DNA of 64,000 nt from the NCBI RefSeq assembly GCF_001679725.1, contig NZ_CP016282.1:2852001-2916000 (forward strand), given 5' to 3'. This stretch comes from Cryobacterium arcticum (GTDB lineage Bacteria; Actinomycetota; Actinomycetes; Actinomycetales; Microbacteriaceae). Numbering within the stretch: the stretch's first letter is position 1; the number at the start of each line of letters is the position of its first letter. Of this stretch, positions 1 to 9,194 are shown in pieces. The notes beneath the pieces were generated by a model, which had not been told where the DNA came from, did not search any database, and saw only the letters and a program-made list of their open reading frames with translations. A program made the translations under genes and the position numbers.

Positions 1-5
1 AGGCA

Positions 6-70
6 AAAGTGAGATTAGAAGGATGCGCGCGGCGAATTCGTCCTATCGATGTCGCGATGTCCCTTTAATC
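6..70. repeat. 58-bp inverted-repeat intergenic element, copy 1
   Basis: The ends GATTAGAAGGA (13-23) and TCCCTTTAATC (60-70) form an imperfect inverted repeat (9 of 11 pairs) enclosing 36 bp. A second element of exactly the same 58-bp length lies at 4519-4576. The two share the preceding AAAGTGAG, the core GGATGC and CGTCCTAT at the same offsets, and degenerate similarity elsewhere. No coding potential is seen. It could be a structured RNA, a short non-autonomous mobile element or a protein site; the sequence alone does not decide. Confidence 0.55.
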
Positions 71-169
71 GTGCTGCGCCATAGCCTGGGGTGCTCCGGC
101 TAGTGCCCAGGCGCCCCGTGAGCCGCACGGTGAGGGCCGCTCAACGGATGCGACACCCACTGGGCAACC

Positions 170-230
170 TGACACCACTAATTCCATATCTGACACCACA
201 AAACCTTGCGGTGACACCACAGTGGTGTCA
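170..230. promoter_or_regulatory. Triple direct repeat plus palindrome, probable autoregulatory operator
   Basis: TGACACCAC occurs at 170-178, 191-199 and 212-220, exactly 21 bp apart (two helical turns). The third copy is followed after one base by its inverted copy GTGGTGTCA at 222-230, making a 19-bp palindrome that ends 10 bp before the start codon at 241. Helically phased short repeats are what ribbon-helix-helix dimers bind cooperatively, and the next gene encodes such a protein, so autoregulation is the likely use. Confidence 0.75.
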
Positions 231-240
231 CACTGAAGTC

Positions 241-729
241 ATGGAACTCGCACCCTACGTCACCGACCTTCAGCGGCAGCTTCTCGAGGCCGCGGAGACC
301 GGCAGCGACGACACCCGCGCGTTGGCCGAACGGCTTGCCGCGGGGCTCGACGCGGCCGCGCGGCTGGTGCTGCTCGACGTGCTGTCGGCCGCGGCCGGCG
401 AGATCACCCGTGACCTCGCCCCCGGGTCGGTGGACCTGCGGCTGCGCGGGCGCGAGGTGGAGTTCGTCGTGACAGCGCCCACGGCCGAGCAGGAGGGCGA
501 CGACGGCTCCGCCGCATCCGTCGACCTGGACGATGTGAGCACCTCACGCACGACGCTGCGCCTGCCCGATGCCCTCAAGGCGCGGGTCGACGAGGCGGCC
601 CTGGCCGACGGCCTGTCGGTCAACACCTGGCTGGTGCGCGCAATCGCGGCCGCGGTTCAGCCCAAACAACGACGCTCCGCGCAGCGCACCCTGCGCACCG
701 GCGACAACTTCGCGGGCTGGGCGCGCTAA
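241..729 (+). CDS. Ribbon-helix-helix (HicB/Arc-like) DNA-binding protein
   Basis: 162-residue protein. The C-terminal part (about 98-145) reads TSRTTLRLPDALKARVDEAA followed by GLSVNTWLVRAIAAAV, the beta strand plus two helices of an Arc/MetJ or HicB-type ribbon-helix-helix fold. The first 95 residues are a helical, acidic region without a recognised domain. The ATG at 241 is chosen over an upstream start at 91 because the operator repeats at 170-230 would otherwise lie inside the gene. It precedes a DUF4097 protein and an ABC exporter on the same strand and probably represses itself and perhaps these genes. No toxin partner is visible, so it is better seen as a regulator than an antitoxin. 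Confidence 0.8.
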   Translation: MELAPYVTDLQRQLLEAAETGSDDTRALAERLAAGLDAAARLVLLDVLSAAAGEITRDLAPGSVDLRLRGREVEFVVTAPTAEQEGDDGSAASVDLDDVSTSRTTLRLPDALKARVDEAALADGLSVNTWLVRAIAAAVQPKQRRSAQRTLRTGDNFAGWAR

Positions 730-822
730 GCCCAGGCCCCGCCGTACCACCAGCTCCGCACAGCCGCGGGGCCGGTCGACCATACCCAAAAATGCCCGAG
801 CCCACGAAAGGCAGGCGTCAGC

Positions 823-1668
823 ATGCCCAGCTTCCCCACCCCTACCCCGATCGATCTGGCCGTCAACCTGCAGGTCGGCGACCTCGAGATCGTGGCCGGC
901 GACCGCACCGAGACCGTCGTGACCGTGTCGCCGAGCAACCCCGCCAAGGCCGTCGACCGTCGCGGCGCGGAGGAGACCCGCGTCGATTTCGACGGCCAGC
1001 GGCTCACCGTGACCGGCCCACGGCCTCGGCTCAGCTGGATCGGCCCTACCGAGTCCGTCGACGTGCGAGTGGAACTGCCGGCGGGGTCGCGGCTCACCGC
1101 GGAGATCGCGGTGGGCGGCGTGCACACCTCCGGCCGGCTCGGCGCCACCCGCATCAAGTGCTCCATGGGCGCGGTGGACGTTGACGGCACCGGCGACCTC
1201 TGGCTGCGCGCCGGGCACGGCACCATCAGCGTCAACGGCATCGCGGGCGGCGCCGAGATCACGGCCGACCACGGGCAGATCCGGGTCGGCAGCGTGGCCG
1301 GCGACGCGCTCCTCAAGGCCTCGCACGGCAGCATCGAGATCGGTGAGTCGGGTGGCGACCTGGACGCCAAGCTCTCCTACGGCGACCTCGAGATCACCCG
1401 GGCGCTCGCCTCGGTGACCGCGAAGACCGCCTACGGCAGCATCCGGTTGACCGAGGTCTCGGGCGGGTCGGTACAGGTGGAGAGCGGCTACGGCCAGGTC
1501 ACCATCGGCGTGCGGCCCGGCGTGGCCGCCTGGCTCGATCTCGCCTCGAAGGACGGCCGGGTGCGCAACCACCTCGAGGCCGACCGCGCCCCGGCAGAGT
1601 CCGAGCCCACCGTCGCGGTGCGCGCACGCACCCAGTACGGCGACATCACCGTGCGGCACGCCCCGTAA
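823..1668 (+). CDS. DUF4097 beta-strand repeat protein
   Basis: 281 residues without signal peptide or membrane helix. From about residue 90 the sequence is a series of short beta repeats with the pattern G-D/I-hydrophobic-G (for example VDVDGTGDLWLRAGHGTISV, then GGDLDAKLSYGDLEI and YGSIRLTEVSGGSVQV), typical of the DUF4097 (putative adhesin) family, predicted to form a right-handed beta solenoid. A purine-rich stretch (AAAGGCAGG) sits upstream of the ATG. It lies between the RHH regulator and the ABC exporter, all on one strand, a common arrangement in Microbacteriaceae. The molecular role of DUF4097 proteins is not established; an envelope-stress or scaffold role is a guess from context. 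Confidence 0.8.
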   Translation: MPSFPTPTPIDLAVNLQVGDLEIVAGDRTETVVTVSPSNPAKAVDRRGAEETRVDFDGQRLTVTGPRPRLSWIGPTESVDVRVELPAGSRLTAEIAVGGVHTSGRLGATRIKCSMGAVDVDGTGDLWLRAGHGTISVNGIAGGAEITADHGQIRVGSVAGDALLKASHGSIEIGESGGDLDAKLSYGDLEITRALASVTAKTAYGSIRLTEVSGGSVQVESGYGQVTIGVRPGVAAWLDLASKDGRVRNHLEADRAPAESEPTVAVRARTQYGDITVRHAP

Positions 1669-1743
1669 CGGGCGCGCGCCGATCAGCCACAGAAACACCC
1701 GTCAGAACCACCCACAGAACCACCCACAGAAGGGAACCACACC

Positions 1744-2538
1744 ATGAGCGACACCCTCACCCGGCACCCGGCGATCCGGGTGCAGAACATCGAGAAGTCC
1801 TACAAGGAGCTGCACGTGCTGCGCGGCGTCAGCTTCGACGTCGCCCCGGGCAGCATCTTCGCCCTGCTCGGCTCCAATGGCGCAGGAAAGACCACCCTGC
1901 TGCGCATCCTGTCGACCCTGCTCCGGTTCGACGCCGGCACCGCGGCCGTCAACGGACACGACGTCGCCACCGAGCCGCTCGAGGTGCGCACCTCCATCAG
2001 CCTCACCGGCCAGTTCGCCGCCGTCGACGAGATCCTCTCCGGCAAGGAGAACCTCGTGCTGATGGCCAAGCTGCGCCACCTCGCCAATCCAGGCCAGGTC
2101 GCGGATGCGTTGCTTACGCGTTTCGACCTCGTCGACGCGGCCACCCGCCGGGTGTCGGCCTACTCGGGCGGAATGCGCCGGCGGCTGGACATCGCCATGA
2201 GCCTGATCGGACACCCCGAGGTGATCTTCCTCGACGAACCGACCACCGGACTCGACCCGGAGGCCCGGCAGGAGGTGTGGCGGGTAGTGCGAGACCTCGC
2301 GGCGCAGGGCACCACGGTGCTGCTCACCACGCAGCATCTCGAAGAGGCCGAGCAACTCGCCGACCGCATCGCGATCCTGCACGAGGGGCGCATCATCGCC
2401 AACGGCACCCTCGCCGAGCTCAAGCGACTGCTGCCGCCCGCAAAGGTCGAGTACATCGAACGACAGCCCACCCTCGAGGAGATCTTCTTCGCCCTGGTGG
2501 GCACCACCTCCCCCGAGCCCGGAAAGGACCCATCATGA
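1744..2538 (+). CDS. ABC exporter ATP-binding protein, DrrA type
   Basis: 264-residue nucleotide-binding subunit. Walker A is GSNGAGKTT (about 43-51), the signature YSGGMRRRLDIA at about 139, Walker B VIFLDEPTTGLD at about 159, and the H-loop histidine is in TTQHLEEAEQLADRI. The C-terminal tail with PTLEEIFFALVG matches the daunorubicin-resistance (DrrA/CcmA) branch that drives ABC-2 type exporters of drugs or lipids. Its stop overlaps the start of the permease gene by 4 bp (ATGA), so the two are translationally coupled. The short leader 1688-1740 contains repeated ACCCACAGAA units. The substrate cannot be read from sequence. Confidence 0.9.
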   Translation: MSDTLTRHPAIRVQNIEKSYKELHVLRGVSFDVAPGSIFALLGSNGAGKTTLLRILSTLLRFDAGTAAVNGHDVATEPLEVRTSISLTGQFAAVDEILSGKENLVLMAKLRHLANPGQVADALLTRFDLVDAATRRVSAYSGGMRRRLDIAMSLIGHPEVIFLDEPTTGLDPEARQEVWRVVRDLAAQGTTVLLTTQHLEEAEQLADRIAILHEGRIIANGTLAELKRLLPPAKVEYIERQPTLEEIFFALVGTTSPEPGKDPS

Positions 2539-3296
2539 GCACCCACTTCATCGCCGACACGAACAGCCTACTGGGCCGCTCCTTGCGGCACATCACCCGC
2601 AGCGCCGACACGATCATCACCACGGCGATCACGCCGATCGCCATCCTGTTGCTGTTCGTCTACGTGCTCGGCGGCGCGATCAACACGGGTACCGGCAACT
2701 ACGTCACCTACCTGCTGCCCGGGATCATGCTGATCGCGATCGCCTCCGGCATCGCCTACACGGCCGTGCGGCTGTTCACCGATCTGCAGAGCGGCATCTT
2801 CGAACGCTTCCACTCCATGCCCATCAACCGGTCCTCGGTACTGTGGGCACACGTGCTCACCTCGCTGGTGGCCAACGGTATCTCGGTCGTCATCATCGTG
2901 GCGGTCGGCCTGGCCATGGGCTTCCGCACCTCCGCGGGCCCGCTGGCCTGGCTCGCCGTGGCCGGCATCCTGGCCCTGTTCACCCTGGCGCTCACCTGGG
3001 TCGCGGTCATCGCGGGCCTGTCCGCCAAGACGGTGGATGGCGCGGCCGGGTTCTCCTATCCGCTGATCTTCCTGCCGTTCATCAGTTCGGCGTTCGTGCC
3101 CACCGACACCATGCCGGGGCCCGTGCGGGTGTTCGCCGAGAACCAGCCGGTCACGGCGATCGTCAACACGATCCAACAGCTGTTCGCCGGGGAGCCGGTC
3201 GGCAGCGACATCTGGGTGGCACTGGCCTGGTGCGTGGGCATCCTGGTGCTCGCGTACGGGTTCGCGATGCGGGTCTACCGGCGCAAGGTGAGCTGA
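2535..3296 (+). CDS. ABC-2 type exporter permease, DrrB type
   Basis: 253-residue integral membrane protein with six predicted helices (first at about 30-50, last at about 230-248). The YPLIFLPFISSAFVPTDTMP and FAENQPVTAIVNTIQQL segments before the last helix are characteristic of ABC-2 (DrrB) permeases. The ATG at 2535 overlaps the ATPase stop codon as ATGA, which fixes the start and implies a two-component exporter. It probably moves a hydrophobic compound out of the cell, with the ribbon-helix-helix protein upstream as candidate regulator. Confidence 0.88.
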   Translation: MSTHFIADTNSLLGRSLRHITRSADTIITTAITPIAILLLFVYVLGGAINTGTGNYVTYLLPGIMLIAIASGIAYTAVRLFTDLQSGIFERFHSMPINRSSVLWAHVLTSLVANGISVVIIVAVGLAMGFRTSAGPLAWLAVAGILALFTLALTWVAVIAGLSAKTVDGAAGFSYPLIFLPFISSAFVPTDTMPGPVRVFAENQPVTAIVNTIQQLFAGEPVGSDIWVALAWCVGILVLAYGFAMRVYRRKVS

Positions 3297-3344
3297 GCGG
3301 TCCGGCGACCGCCGGCAGCTCGGGGGTGCCGCTCGCGCCGAAGC

Positions 3345-3647
3345 CTAGGAGGCCAGGCGCTCCCGGGGCGCGCGGGCGCCGGCGGGCTCAACAGTCTCGC
3401 GTTCGGGCTCGGAGATTTCGGCCCACACGGCGTCGAGGGAGAGTCCGACGACCTCGGCGATCGCCGCGATGGTGGGGAAGGCGGGGGTGGCGACGCGGCC
3501 CAACTCGATCTTGCGCAGGGTTTCCGGTGAGACGCCGGCATCCAGTGCGATGTCGAGCATCGAGCGCGCTCCCCTGGCCCGGCGCAACAGGGCGCCGAGG
3601 CGCGCTCCACGCTCGACTTCAGCGACTGTGAGCGGCAACCTGACCAT
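3345..3647 (-). CDS. Small XRE-family helix-turn-helix regulator
   Basis: 100 residues. An HTH_3 domain spans about 13-72, with the helix-turn-helix in MLDIALDAGVSPETLRKIELGRVATPAFPTI. The protein is just this domain plus a short charged tail. It is divergent from the methionine aminopeptidase gene, with 63 bp between the start codons, so one regulator bound there could affect both. Similar XRE-Map pairs are frequent in actinobacteria; direct regulation is an inference. Confidence 0.85.
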   Translation of the reverse strand: MVRLPLTVAEVERGARLGALLRRARGARSMLDIALDAGVSPETLRKIELGRVATPAFPTIAAIAEVVGLSLDAVWAEISEPERETVEPAGARAPRERLAS

Positions 3648-3678
3648 GCCACCAGTCTATCCGGGATACTTAGACCGG

Positions 3679-3684
3679 TATAGT
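3679..3684 (+). promoter_or_regulatory. map: Candidate -10 box of the map gene
   Basis: TATAGT-like hexamer inside GGTATAGTTATT, 27 bp upstream of the ATG at 3711 in the short spacer between the divergent XRE and map genes. It places a transcription start near 3690, downstream of the alternative TTG start at 3687, which supports the ATG at 3711 as the true start. Confidence 0.4.
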
Positions 3685-3710
3685 TATTGGTTCCAGACGA
3701 GAGGCACCGC

Positions 3711-4481
3711 ATGATCGAGATCCTGAACCCCACCGAGGTGGCCCGGGCGCGCGAAACCGGCGCGCTGGTCGCCAACATCCTGCAGACCATGAAAAGCCGC
3801 AGCGCGGTGGGCACGAACCTGCTCGACATCGACCGGTGGGCCCAGGCCATGATCGTCGAGGCCGGCGCCGAGTCCTGCTACGTCGACTACGCACCGTCGT
3901 TCGGCCGTGGGCCGTTCGGCCACTACATCTGCACTTCCGTCAACGAGGCCGTGCTGCACGGCCTGCCGCACGACTACGCCCTGGCCGACGGCGACCTGGT
4001 GTCGCTCGACCTCGCCGTGCTGCTGGGCGGCATCGCCGCCGATTCGGCCATCAGCTTCATCGTGGGCGACACCAAGCCGCCGGAAAGCGTCGCGCTGATC
4101 GACGCGACCGAGCGCGCCCTCCAGGCCGGCATCGCCGCCGCCGGACCCGGCGCCCGCATCGGCGACATCTCGGACGCCATCGGCACGGTGCTCGACGCCG
4201 CCGGCTACCCCGTCAACGTCGAGTTCGGCGGCCACGGCATCGGCTCGACGATGCACCAGGACCCGCACGTGTCGAACACCGGCCGCCCCGGCCGCGGCTA
4301 CACGTTGCGCCCCGGGCTGCTGCTGGCGCTCGAGCCGTGGGTGATGGTCGACACCGACAGGCTCGTGACGGATGCCGACGGCTGGACCCTGCGCAGCGCC
4401 ACCGGCTGCCGCACGGCCCACAGCGAGCACACCATCGCGATCACCGACGACGGCGCCGAGATCCTCACCCTGGCCCGGTAG
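3711..4481 (+). CDS. map: Type I methionine aminopeptidase
   Basis: 256 residues, the usual length of a catalytic-core type I enzyme. It removes the initiator methionine from nascent cytosolic proteins using two metal ions. The metal ligands are visible: Asp in VSLDLAV, Asp in IAADSAISF, His in GGHGIGSTMHQDPHV, Glu in LALEPWVM and Glu in HSEHTIAI; the substrate-side His is in PFGHYICTSVNEAVLHG. A TTG start at 3687 would add eight residues but lies at the predicted transcription start. It is separate from the secY-adk-map operon context of the housekeeping copy, so it may be a second map paralog paired with the XRE regulator. Confidence 0.92.
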   Translation: MIEILNPTEVARARETGALVANILQTMKSRSAVGTNLLDIDRWAQAMIVEAGAESCYVDYAPSFGRGPFGHYICTSVNEAVLHGLPHDYALADGDLVSLDLAVLLGGIAADSAISFIVGDTKPPESVALIDATERALQAGIAAAGPGARIGDISDAIGTVLDAAGYPVNVEFGGHGIGSTMHQDPHVSNTGRPGRGYTLRPGLLLALEPWVMVDTDRLVTDADGWTLRSATGCRTAHSEHTIAITDDGAEILTLAR

Positions 4482-4511
4482 CGGCGCCTTGGCGGCGACG
4501 GTTAGGGGGAG

Positions 4512-4576
4512 AAAGTGAGTTTATGAGGATGCACTCGCGCATCGCGTCCTATTTTGCGACCGTTGTCCTCATAAAC
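4512..4576. repeat. 58-bp inverted-repeat intergenic element, copy 2
   Basis: GTTTATGAGGA (4519-4529) and TCCTCATAAAC (4566-4576) form a perfect 11-bp inverted repeat around a 36-bp interior. Length, flank AAAGTGAG, GGATGC and CGTCCTAT all match the copy at 13-70. It lies between the convergent map and ABC permease genes, so it could also help end transcription, but there is no T-tract. Confidence 0.6.
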
Positions 4577-4643
4577 GTTCGTCGCGCCCGGTGCAGGGTG
4601 TGCCGGAAGCACAGCGTGCACCGGAGCCCTGTAGTGGCCCGGG

Positions 4644-6512
4644 CTAATCTCGCGCGGAACCTGATGTCACCGTTGGCATCACGGCGCCGGCGGTGACTGG
4701 AGTCGTTGCTGCCGCTGCAGCAGCCGGGCCCACTGCGGCCGCGGGGCCCACACCGGCTCTGGTGCCCGACGAGCCGGCGCCAAGTGACCGCGGCTTGCGG
4801 CGGCGGCGGCCGCGGGCGCCGCTCCGGCCGTAGACCAGGTACATGGTGAAGCTCATGATGATCATCAGCAGCACCGTGTACACGAACGTGATCGACATGG
4901 CGTCGAGGTTGTTCTCACCCTCGGTGCTCGCCCGGATCGCGAGGCCCAACGGCTGGTAGAGCGGGTGGTAGAGGAAGACGGCCGCGTCATAGTCATCCAG
5001 CAGACTGTTGAAGTTGAGCGCCGTGATCGCCGCAGCCGTGGGCAGCACCAGCGGCACCAGCACCGTGCGCAGCGTGAACAGCGGCCCGGCACCGAGGATG
5101 CGCGCGGCATCCTCGAGCGATTCGGGCACCGACGCGAACGCGGCCTTGAGCAGACGCAGGGTGAACGGGATCTTGATGATCACGTACGCCACCAGGAGCA
5201 GCAGAGTGGTGCCGGTGAGCACCTGCCCGCCGATCAGCGGGTTGGGCCGGTCGAAGGTCATCACGAGCGCCAGCGCGATCAGGATGGTCGGCAGGATCCA
5301 CGGGATGTGCAGCAGGTACTCCAGCAGCGACGTGACGGGGTTGCGGTGCTTGTGCAGCACCCGGGCGACGAACAGCATGCCGAGCACCACGATCAGTGAG
5401 GCCAGCGCGCTGTAGACCACGCTTACCACGAAGGGTTTGAGCACCTCGGGGGTGCCGAACACGGTGGCGTAGTTGGCCAGGGTGAACGCGTCCCAGGTGA
5501 TGGTGCCGGTGCTGATCGCGGTGGCTTCGAGGAACGAGAACAGCACGATCAGCAGCACCGGCAGCGCGTAGACCACAAACAACACGTACGCGGCCACGTG
5601 TACGAGCACATTGGCCAGCGGGTTGCGGATGCGCTGCTTCTGCAGCGGCGTGGCCACCTTGGCCACCGAGAAGTAGGTGCCGCTCTTCTCCACCCGGTTC
5701 ATCAGTGCGAGCAGCACGATCGTGGCGAGGCCCAGGATGATGGCCAGCAGTGCCGCCAGGTCGCGGGAACCGCTGCTCTTGGAGAACGTGAGGATCATCG
5801 GGGCGATGGTCTGGAAGTCGGTGCCGCCGAGCACCAGCGGCGCGGTGAGCGCGCCGAGGCCGGTGAGGAACGTGAGCACCGTGACGGCGAAGATCATCGG
5901 GCGGAGCGCCGGCAGCACGATGCGCCAGAGGATGCGCCAGGTCGACGCGCCCATATTGCGGGCGGCTTCGATGGTCTGGTAGTCGATCTTCGCCAGCGAC
6001 GAGCCGAGGAACAGCATGTGGTTCGTGGTGGTGGCCAGGGTCATCACCACGACCACCGCGAAGTAGCCGGAGAACCAGTTGGGGTCGATGTCGGGGAACA
6101 CGTTGCGCACCGCGTTGGTGATGAAACCGTACTTGCCGTAGATGAAGTTGTACCCGGCGGCCAGCACGATGCCGCCGTAGATGAGAGTGGTGGCGTAGCC
6201 GAGCCAGAGCACCCGGGAGCCGCGGATCTTGAAGTAGTCGGTGACGAGCACGATGAAGATGCCCACCACGTTCACCGTCACGGCCAGGGTCGCGGCCAGC
6301 GCGAAGCTGTGCCACAGGCTGTTCAACGCCCGGTCCGAGCTGACGAGTTTCTCCAGCGCCCGGAAGCTCAGCTTGCCGTCGGGAAAGAACGTGCTGATCA
6401 GCAGGGTGGCGTTGGGCAGCACGAGGAAGGTGGCCACGAACCAGACCAACAGCACGAGCACCACGACGACGAGCGGGGAACGGAACATGGTCCGCACCGA
6501 TGAGTTGCGCAT
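4644..6512 (-). CDS. Fused two-domain ABC importer permease (FbpB/ThiP-like)
   Basis: 622-residue inner-membrane permease with about 12 helices in two homologous halves. Each half carries an EAA loop that contacts the ATPase: EAARNMGASTWRILWRIVLP at about 190 and EDAARILGAGPLFTLRTVLV at about 480. The fused arrangement is that of the Fe3+, thiamine and 2-aminoethylphosphonate importers. The last 60 residues are a low-complexity Arg/Ala/Gly tail. Eight bases separate it from the upstream ATPase gene. Fbp/Thi/Phn type substrates are all possible; no riboswitch or Fur box was recognised that would decide. Confidence 0.88.
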   Translation of the reverse strand: MRNSSVRTMFRSPLVVVVLVLLVWFVATFLVLPNATLLISTFFPDGKLSFRALEKLVSSDRALNSLWHSFALAATLAVTVNVVGIFIVLVTDYFKIRGSRVLWLGYATTLIYGGIVLAAGYNFIYGKYGFITNAVRNVFPDIDPNWFSGYFAVVVVMTLATTTNHMLFLGSSLAKIDYQTIEAARNMGASTWRILWRIVLPALRPMIFAVTVLTFLTGLGALTAPLVLGGTDFQTIAPMILTFSKSSGSRDLAALLAIILGLATIVLLALMNRVEKSGTYFSVAKVATPLQKQRIRNPLANVLVHVAAYVLFVVYALPVLLIVLFSFLEATAISTGTITWDAFTLANYATVFGTPEVLKPFVVSVVYSALASLIVVLGMLFVARVLHKHRNPVTSLLEYLLHIPWILPTILIALALVMTFDRPNPLIGGQVLTGTTLLLLVAYVIIKIPFTLRLLKAAFASVPESLEDAARILGAGPLFTLRTVLVPLVLPTAAAITALNFNSLLDDYDAAVFLYHPLYQPLGLAIRASTEGENNLDAMSITFVYTVLLMIIMSFTMYLVYGRSGARGRRRRKPRSLGAGSSGTRAGVGPAAAVGPAAAAAATTPVTAGAVMPTVTSGSARD

Positions 6513-6520
6513 CCGGGCCC

Positions 6521-7531
<1,011 letters not shown>

Positions 7532-7553
7532 GATGGCGCTATCCCGGGGTTGG

Positions 7554-8615
7554 TTACGGCAGGTATTCGAGTTCGGTCTTCTCGACCCAGGCGCCGATGT
7601 TCTCGCGGGTGAGCGCGAAGTCGATGTCCTGCTTGGGCAGCGATTCGATCAGCTCCACGACCGCGGGCAGCGCCTGGGCGCGGGCCTTCTCGTTGACCGG
7701 GTAGGAGGAGAACTCGGCCGCAAACGCGCCCTGGGTCTCTGCGCTGCCGAACCAGTCGATGAACTCCTCGGCCTTGGCCTCGCGTGGGGTGCCGGCGATG
7801 ACGCCGATCTGCTCGGTCACGTAGGGCACGCCATCCGCCGGGCTGATCACGCCGGTCGTGGTGCCGTACTCGGCGTCACGGCTGGTGATGCCGCTGGAGG
7901 GCAGCACACCGAAGTCCACGTCGCCGCGGGTGAGGCGGGCGTACAGGTCGGTGCCTTCCTCGGCGGGCGACCCGTGGGCGAAGTAGGCCTCCACCTGCTC
8001 CCAGCCCTTGTCGGAGACGCCGAGGTCACCCTTCTCATCGAGGTACGGGGCGAGCAGGCCGGCGAGCACCAGCTGCGGGGTGGCCTGACCGAGCACGGTG
8101 TTCACTTCGTAGCGACCGTCGTAGGCGGCGTCTTCCCACAGGTCGGACATCTCGTCGGGCGCGTCGGTGACGATGTTGGTGTCGTAGACGGTCACGATGG
8201 CCTGCTCCACGAGCGGCCAGAAAACGCCGTCTTCCGGGTCACCGGATGCCTGGTCGACTTCGCCGGCCCAGGCCGGTTCGTAGGCGGTCACGGCGTCTTC
8301 GGCCTTGAGGGTCTCGAAGAACATGTTGTTCAGCCCGAACACCACGTCCCCGACCGGGTTGTTCTTCTCGGCCACGATGCGGTTGGCCAGGTCGGCACCG
8401 CCCAGACCCACGATCTCGATGTCGATGCCGGCTTCCTTGGCCTGCGCGGTGACCCACTCGCCGCGGCCGTCGCCGTTGGAGTTGGTGTAGACGATCAGGG
8501 TGCCGTCGGCGTCGCCGCCGCCGGATCCGGCGTCCGCCGAGGCGCACGATGCCAGAACCATGGTGCTGAGAATGAGGGTGGCCACGGTGGCTGTCTTGAA
8601 GGTGCGTCTGTGCAT
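7554..8615 (-). CDS. ABC importer substrate-binding lipoprotein
   Basis: 353 residues. The ATG at 8615 gives a lipoprotein signal MHRRTFKTATVATLIL with lipobox LASC, so the protein should be anchored outside the membrane; a longer reading from 8690 would bury this signal. After a Gly/Ala linker the mature part starts GTLIVYTNSNGDGR and continues with VGLGGADLANRI and GDVVFGLNN, the fold of Fe3+/thiamine/2-aminoethylphosphonate-type periplasmic proteins. An AAGGACGAG ribosome site precedes the start. It is the first gene of the operon. The ligand remains uncertain: the iron-binding adjacent tyrosine pair of FbpA is not obvious. Confidence 0.85.
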   Translation of the reverse strand: MHRRTFKTATVATLILSTMVLASCASADAGSGGGDADGTLIVYTNSNGDGRGEWVTAQAKEAGIDIEIVGLGGADLANRIVAEKNNPVGDVVFGLNNMFFETLKAEDAVTAYEPAWAGEVDQASGDPEDGVFWPLVEQAIVTVYDTNIVTDAPDEMSDLWEDAAYDGRYEVNTVLGQATPQLVLAGLLAPYLDEKGDLGVSDKGWEQVEAYFAHGSPAEEGTDLYARLTRGDVDFGVLPSSGITSRDAEYGTTTGVISPADGVPYVTEQIGVIAGTPREAKAEEFIDWFGSAETQGAFAAEFSSYPVNEKARAQALPAVVELIESLPKQDIDFALTRENIGAWVEKTELEYLP

Positions 8616-9194
8616 TGTTCTCGTCCTTGTCCAGGCCGCGAAAACGCCGAGGGCGCTCACCGGCCGTATCTGCGTGTCGGCAATCGTCACTTCACGTTAG
8701 GGCGGGGTGGATCCCGTCCCCGACCGATCGGGCGACTGTTCGCCCGTCGTTTCCCTGCTGTACATCTGCGTGCTCTTGGCCCGGTGCCGCGCGCTGGTCA
8801 AGCCGGTCGAGACCCCGCCCGCCACGCTGGTCGAGCCTGTCGAGACCCCTCCCCACGCGCTGGTCGAGCCTGTCGAGACCCCTCCCCACGCGGCGGTGGA
8901 GCCTGTCGAGACCCAGCCCGCCACGCTGGTCGAGCCTGTCGAGACCCCTCGCACCGCGCTGGTCGAGCCTGTCGAGACCCCTCGGGGACGCGTCGTAGCC
9001 CCCTTCGTCATCGACCGCGATGACGAAGAACGTGACGCACGCCCCATTTGTATCTCCCCGAAAGAATTCCCTGGGTTCCCACCGTATGGCACCGTCGCGC
9101 GCCTGTAAGTCCCCCTAAATGAGGACCAGCTCCCCAGCGAACAACCCGGTGGCAGGGCACTTCATCCGGCCCCACGACCCGCTAACCTGCCGGG
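8616..9194. other. 579-bp gene-free stretch holding the 33-bp array
   Basis: Apart from the repeat array (8796-8979) this spacer contains the upstream region of the substrate-binding protein gene (8616-8700) and about 200 bp of AT-richer sequence at 9000-9194 leading to a small gene at 9195. No further gene or RNA was recognised. Confidence 0.6.
8796..8979. repeat. Six-unit 33-bp tandem array of a GGTCGAGCCTGTCGAGACC repeat
   Basis: A 19-bp core (GGTCGAGCCTGTCGAGACC, or one to three mismatches) starts at 8796, 8829, 8862, 8895, 8928 and 8961, a strict 33-bp period with 14-bp variable joins such as CCTCCCCACGCGCT. Because 33 is divisible by three, meaningless open frames run through the array on both strands. 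It lies between the binding-protein gene and the next small gene. Single related cores occur at 25603, 33017 and 36777. This is a dispersed intergenic repeat family of the kind seen in several actinobacteria; it is not a CRISPR array (spacers too short and similar, no cas genes). Confidence 0.85.

Noticed and set aside
544..1698. 384-codon minus-strand frame
   Set aside because: Lies opposite the RHH and DUF4097 genes and reads as low-complexity Gly/Ala/Arg/His.
241..3296. HicAB toxin-antitoxin system
   Set aside because: Only the RHH domain of a HicB-type protein is present; no HicA-like toxin gene lies beside it.
8796..8979. CRISPR-like array
   Set aside because: Six repeats with 14-bp joins that resemble each other, 33-bp period, no cas genes, and dispersed single copies elsewhere. 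An intergenic tandem repeat explains it.
9104..9126. Possible third copy of the 58-bp element near AAGTCCCCCTAAATGAGGAC
   Set aside because: Only short stem pieces match; no GGATGC or CGTCCTAT core at the right distance.
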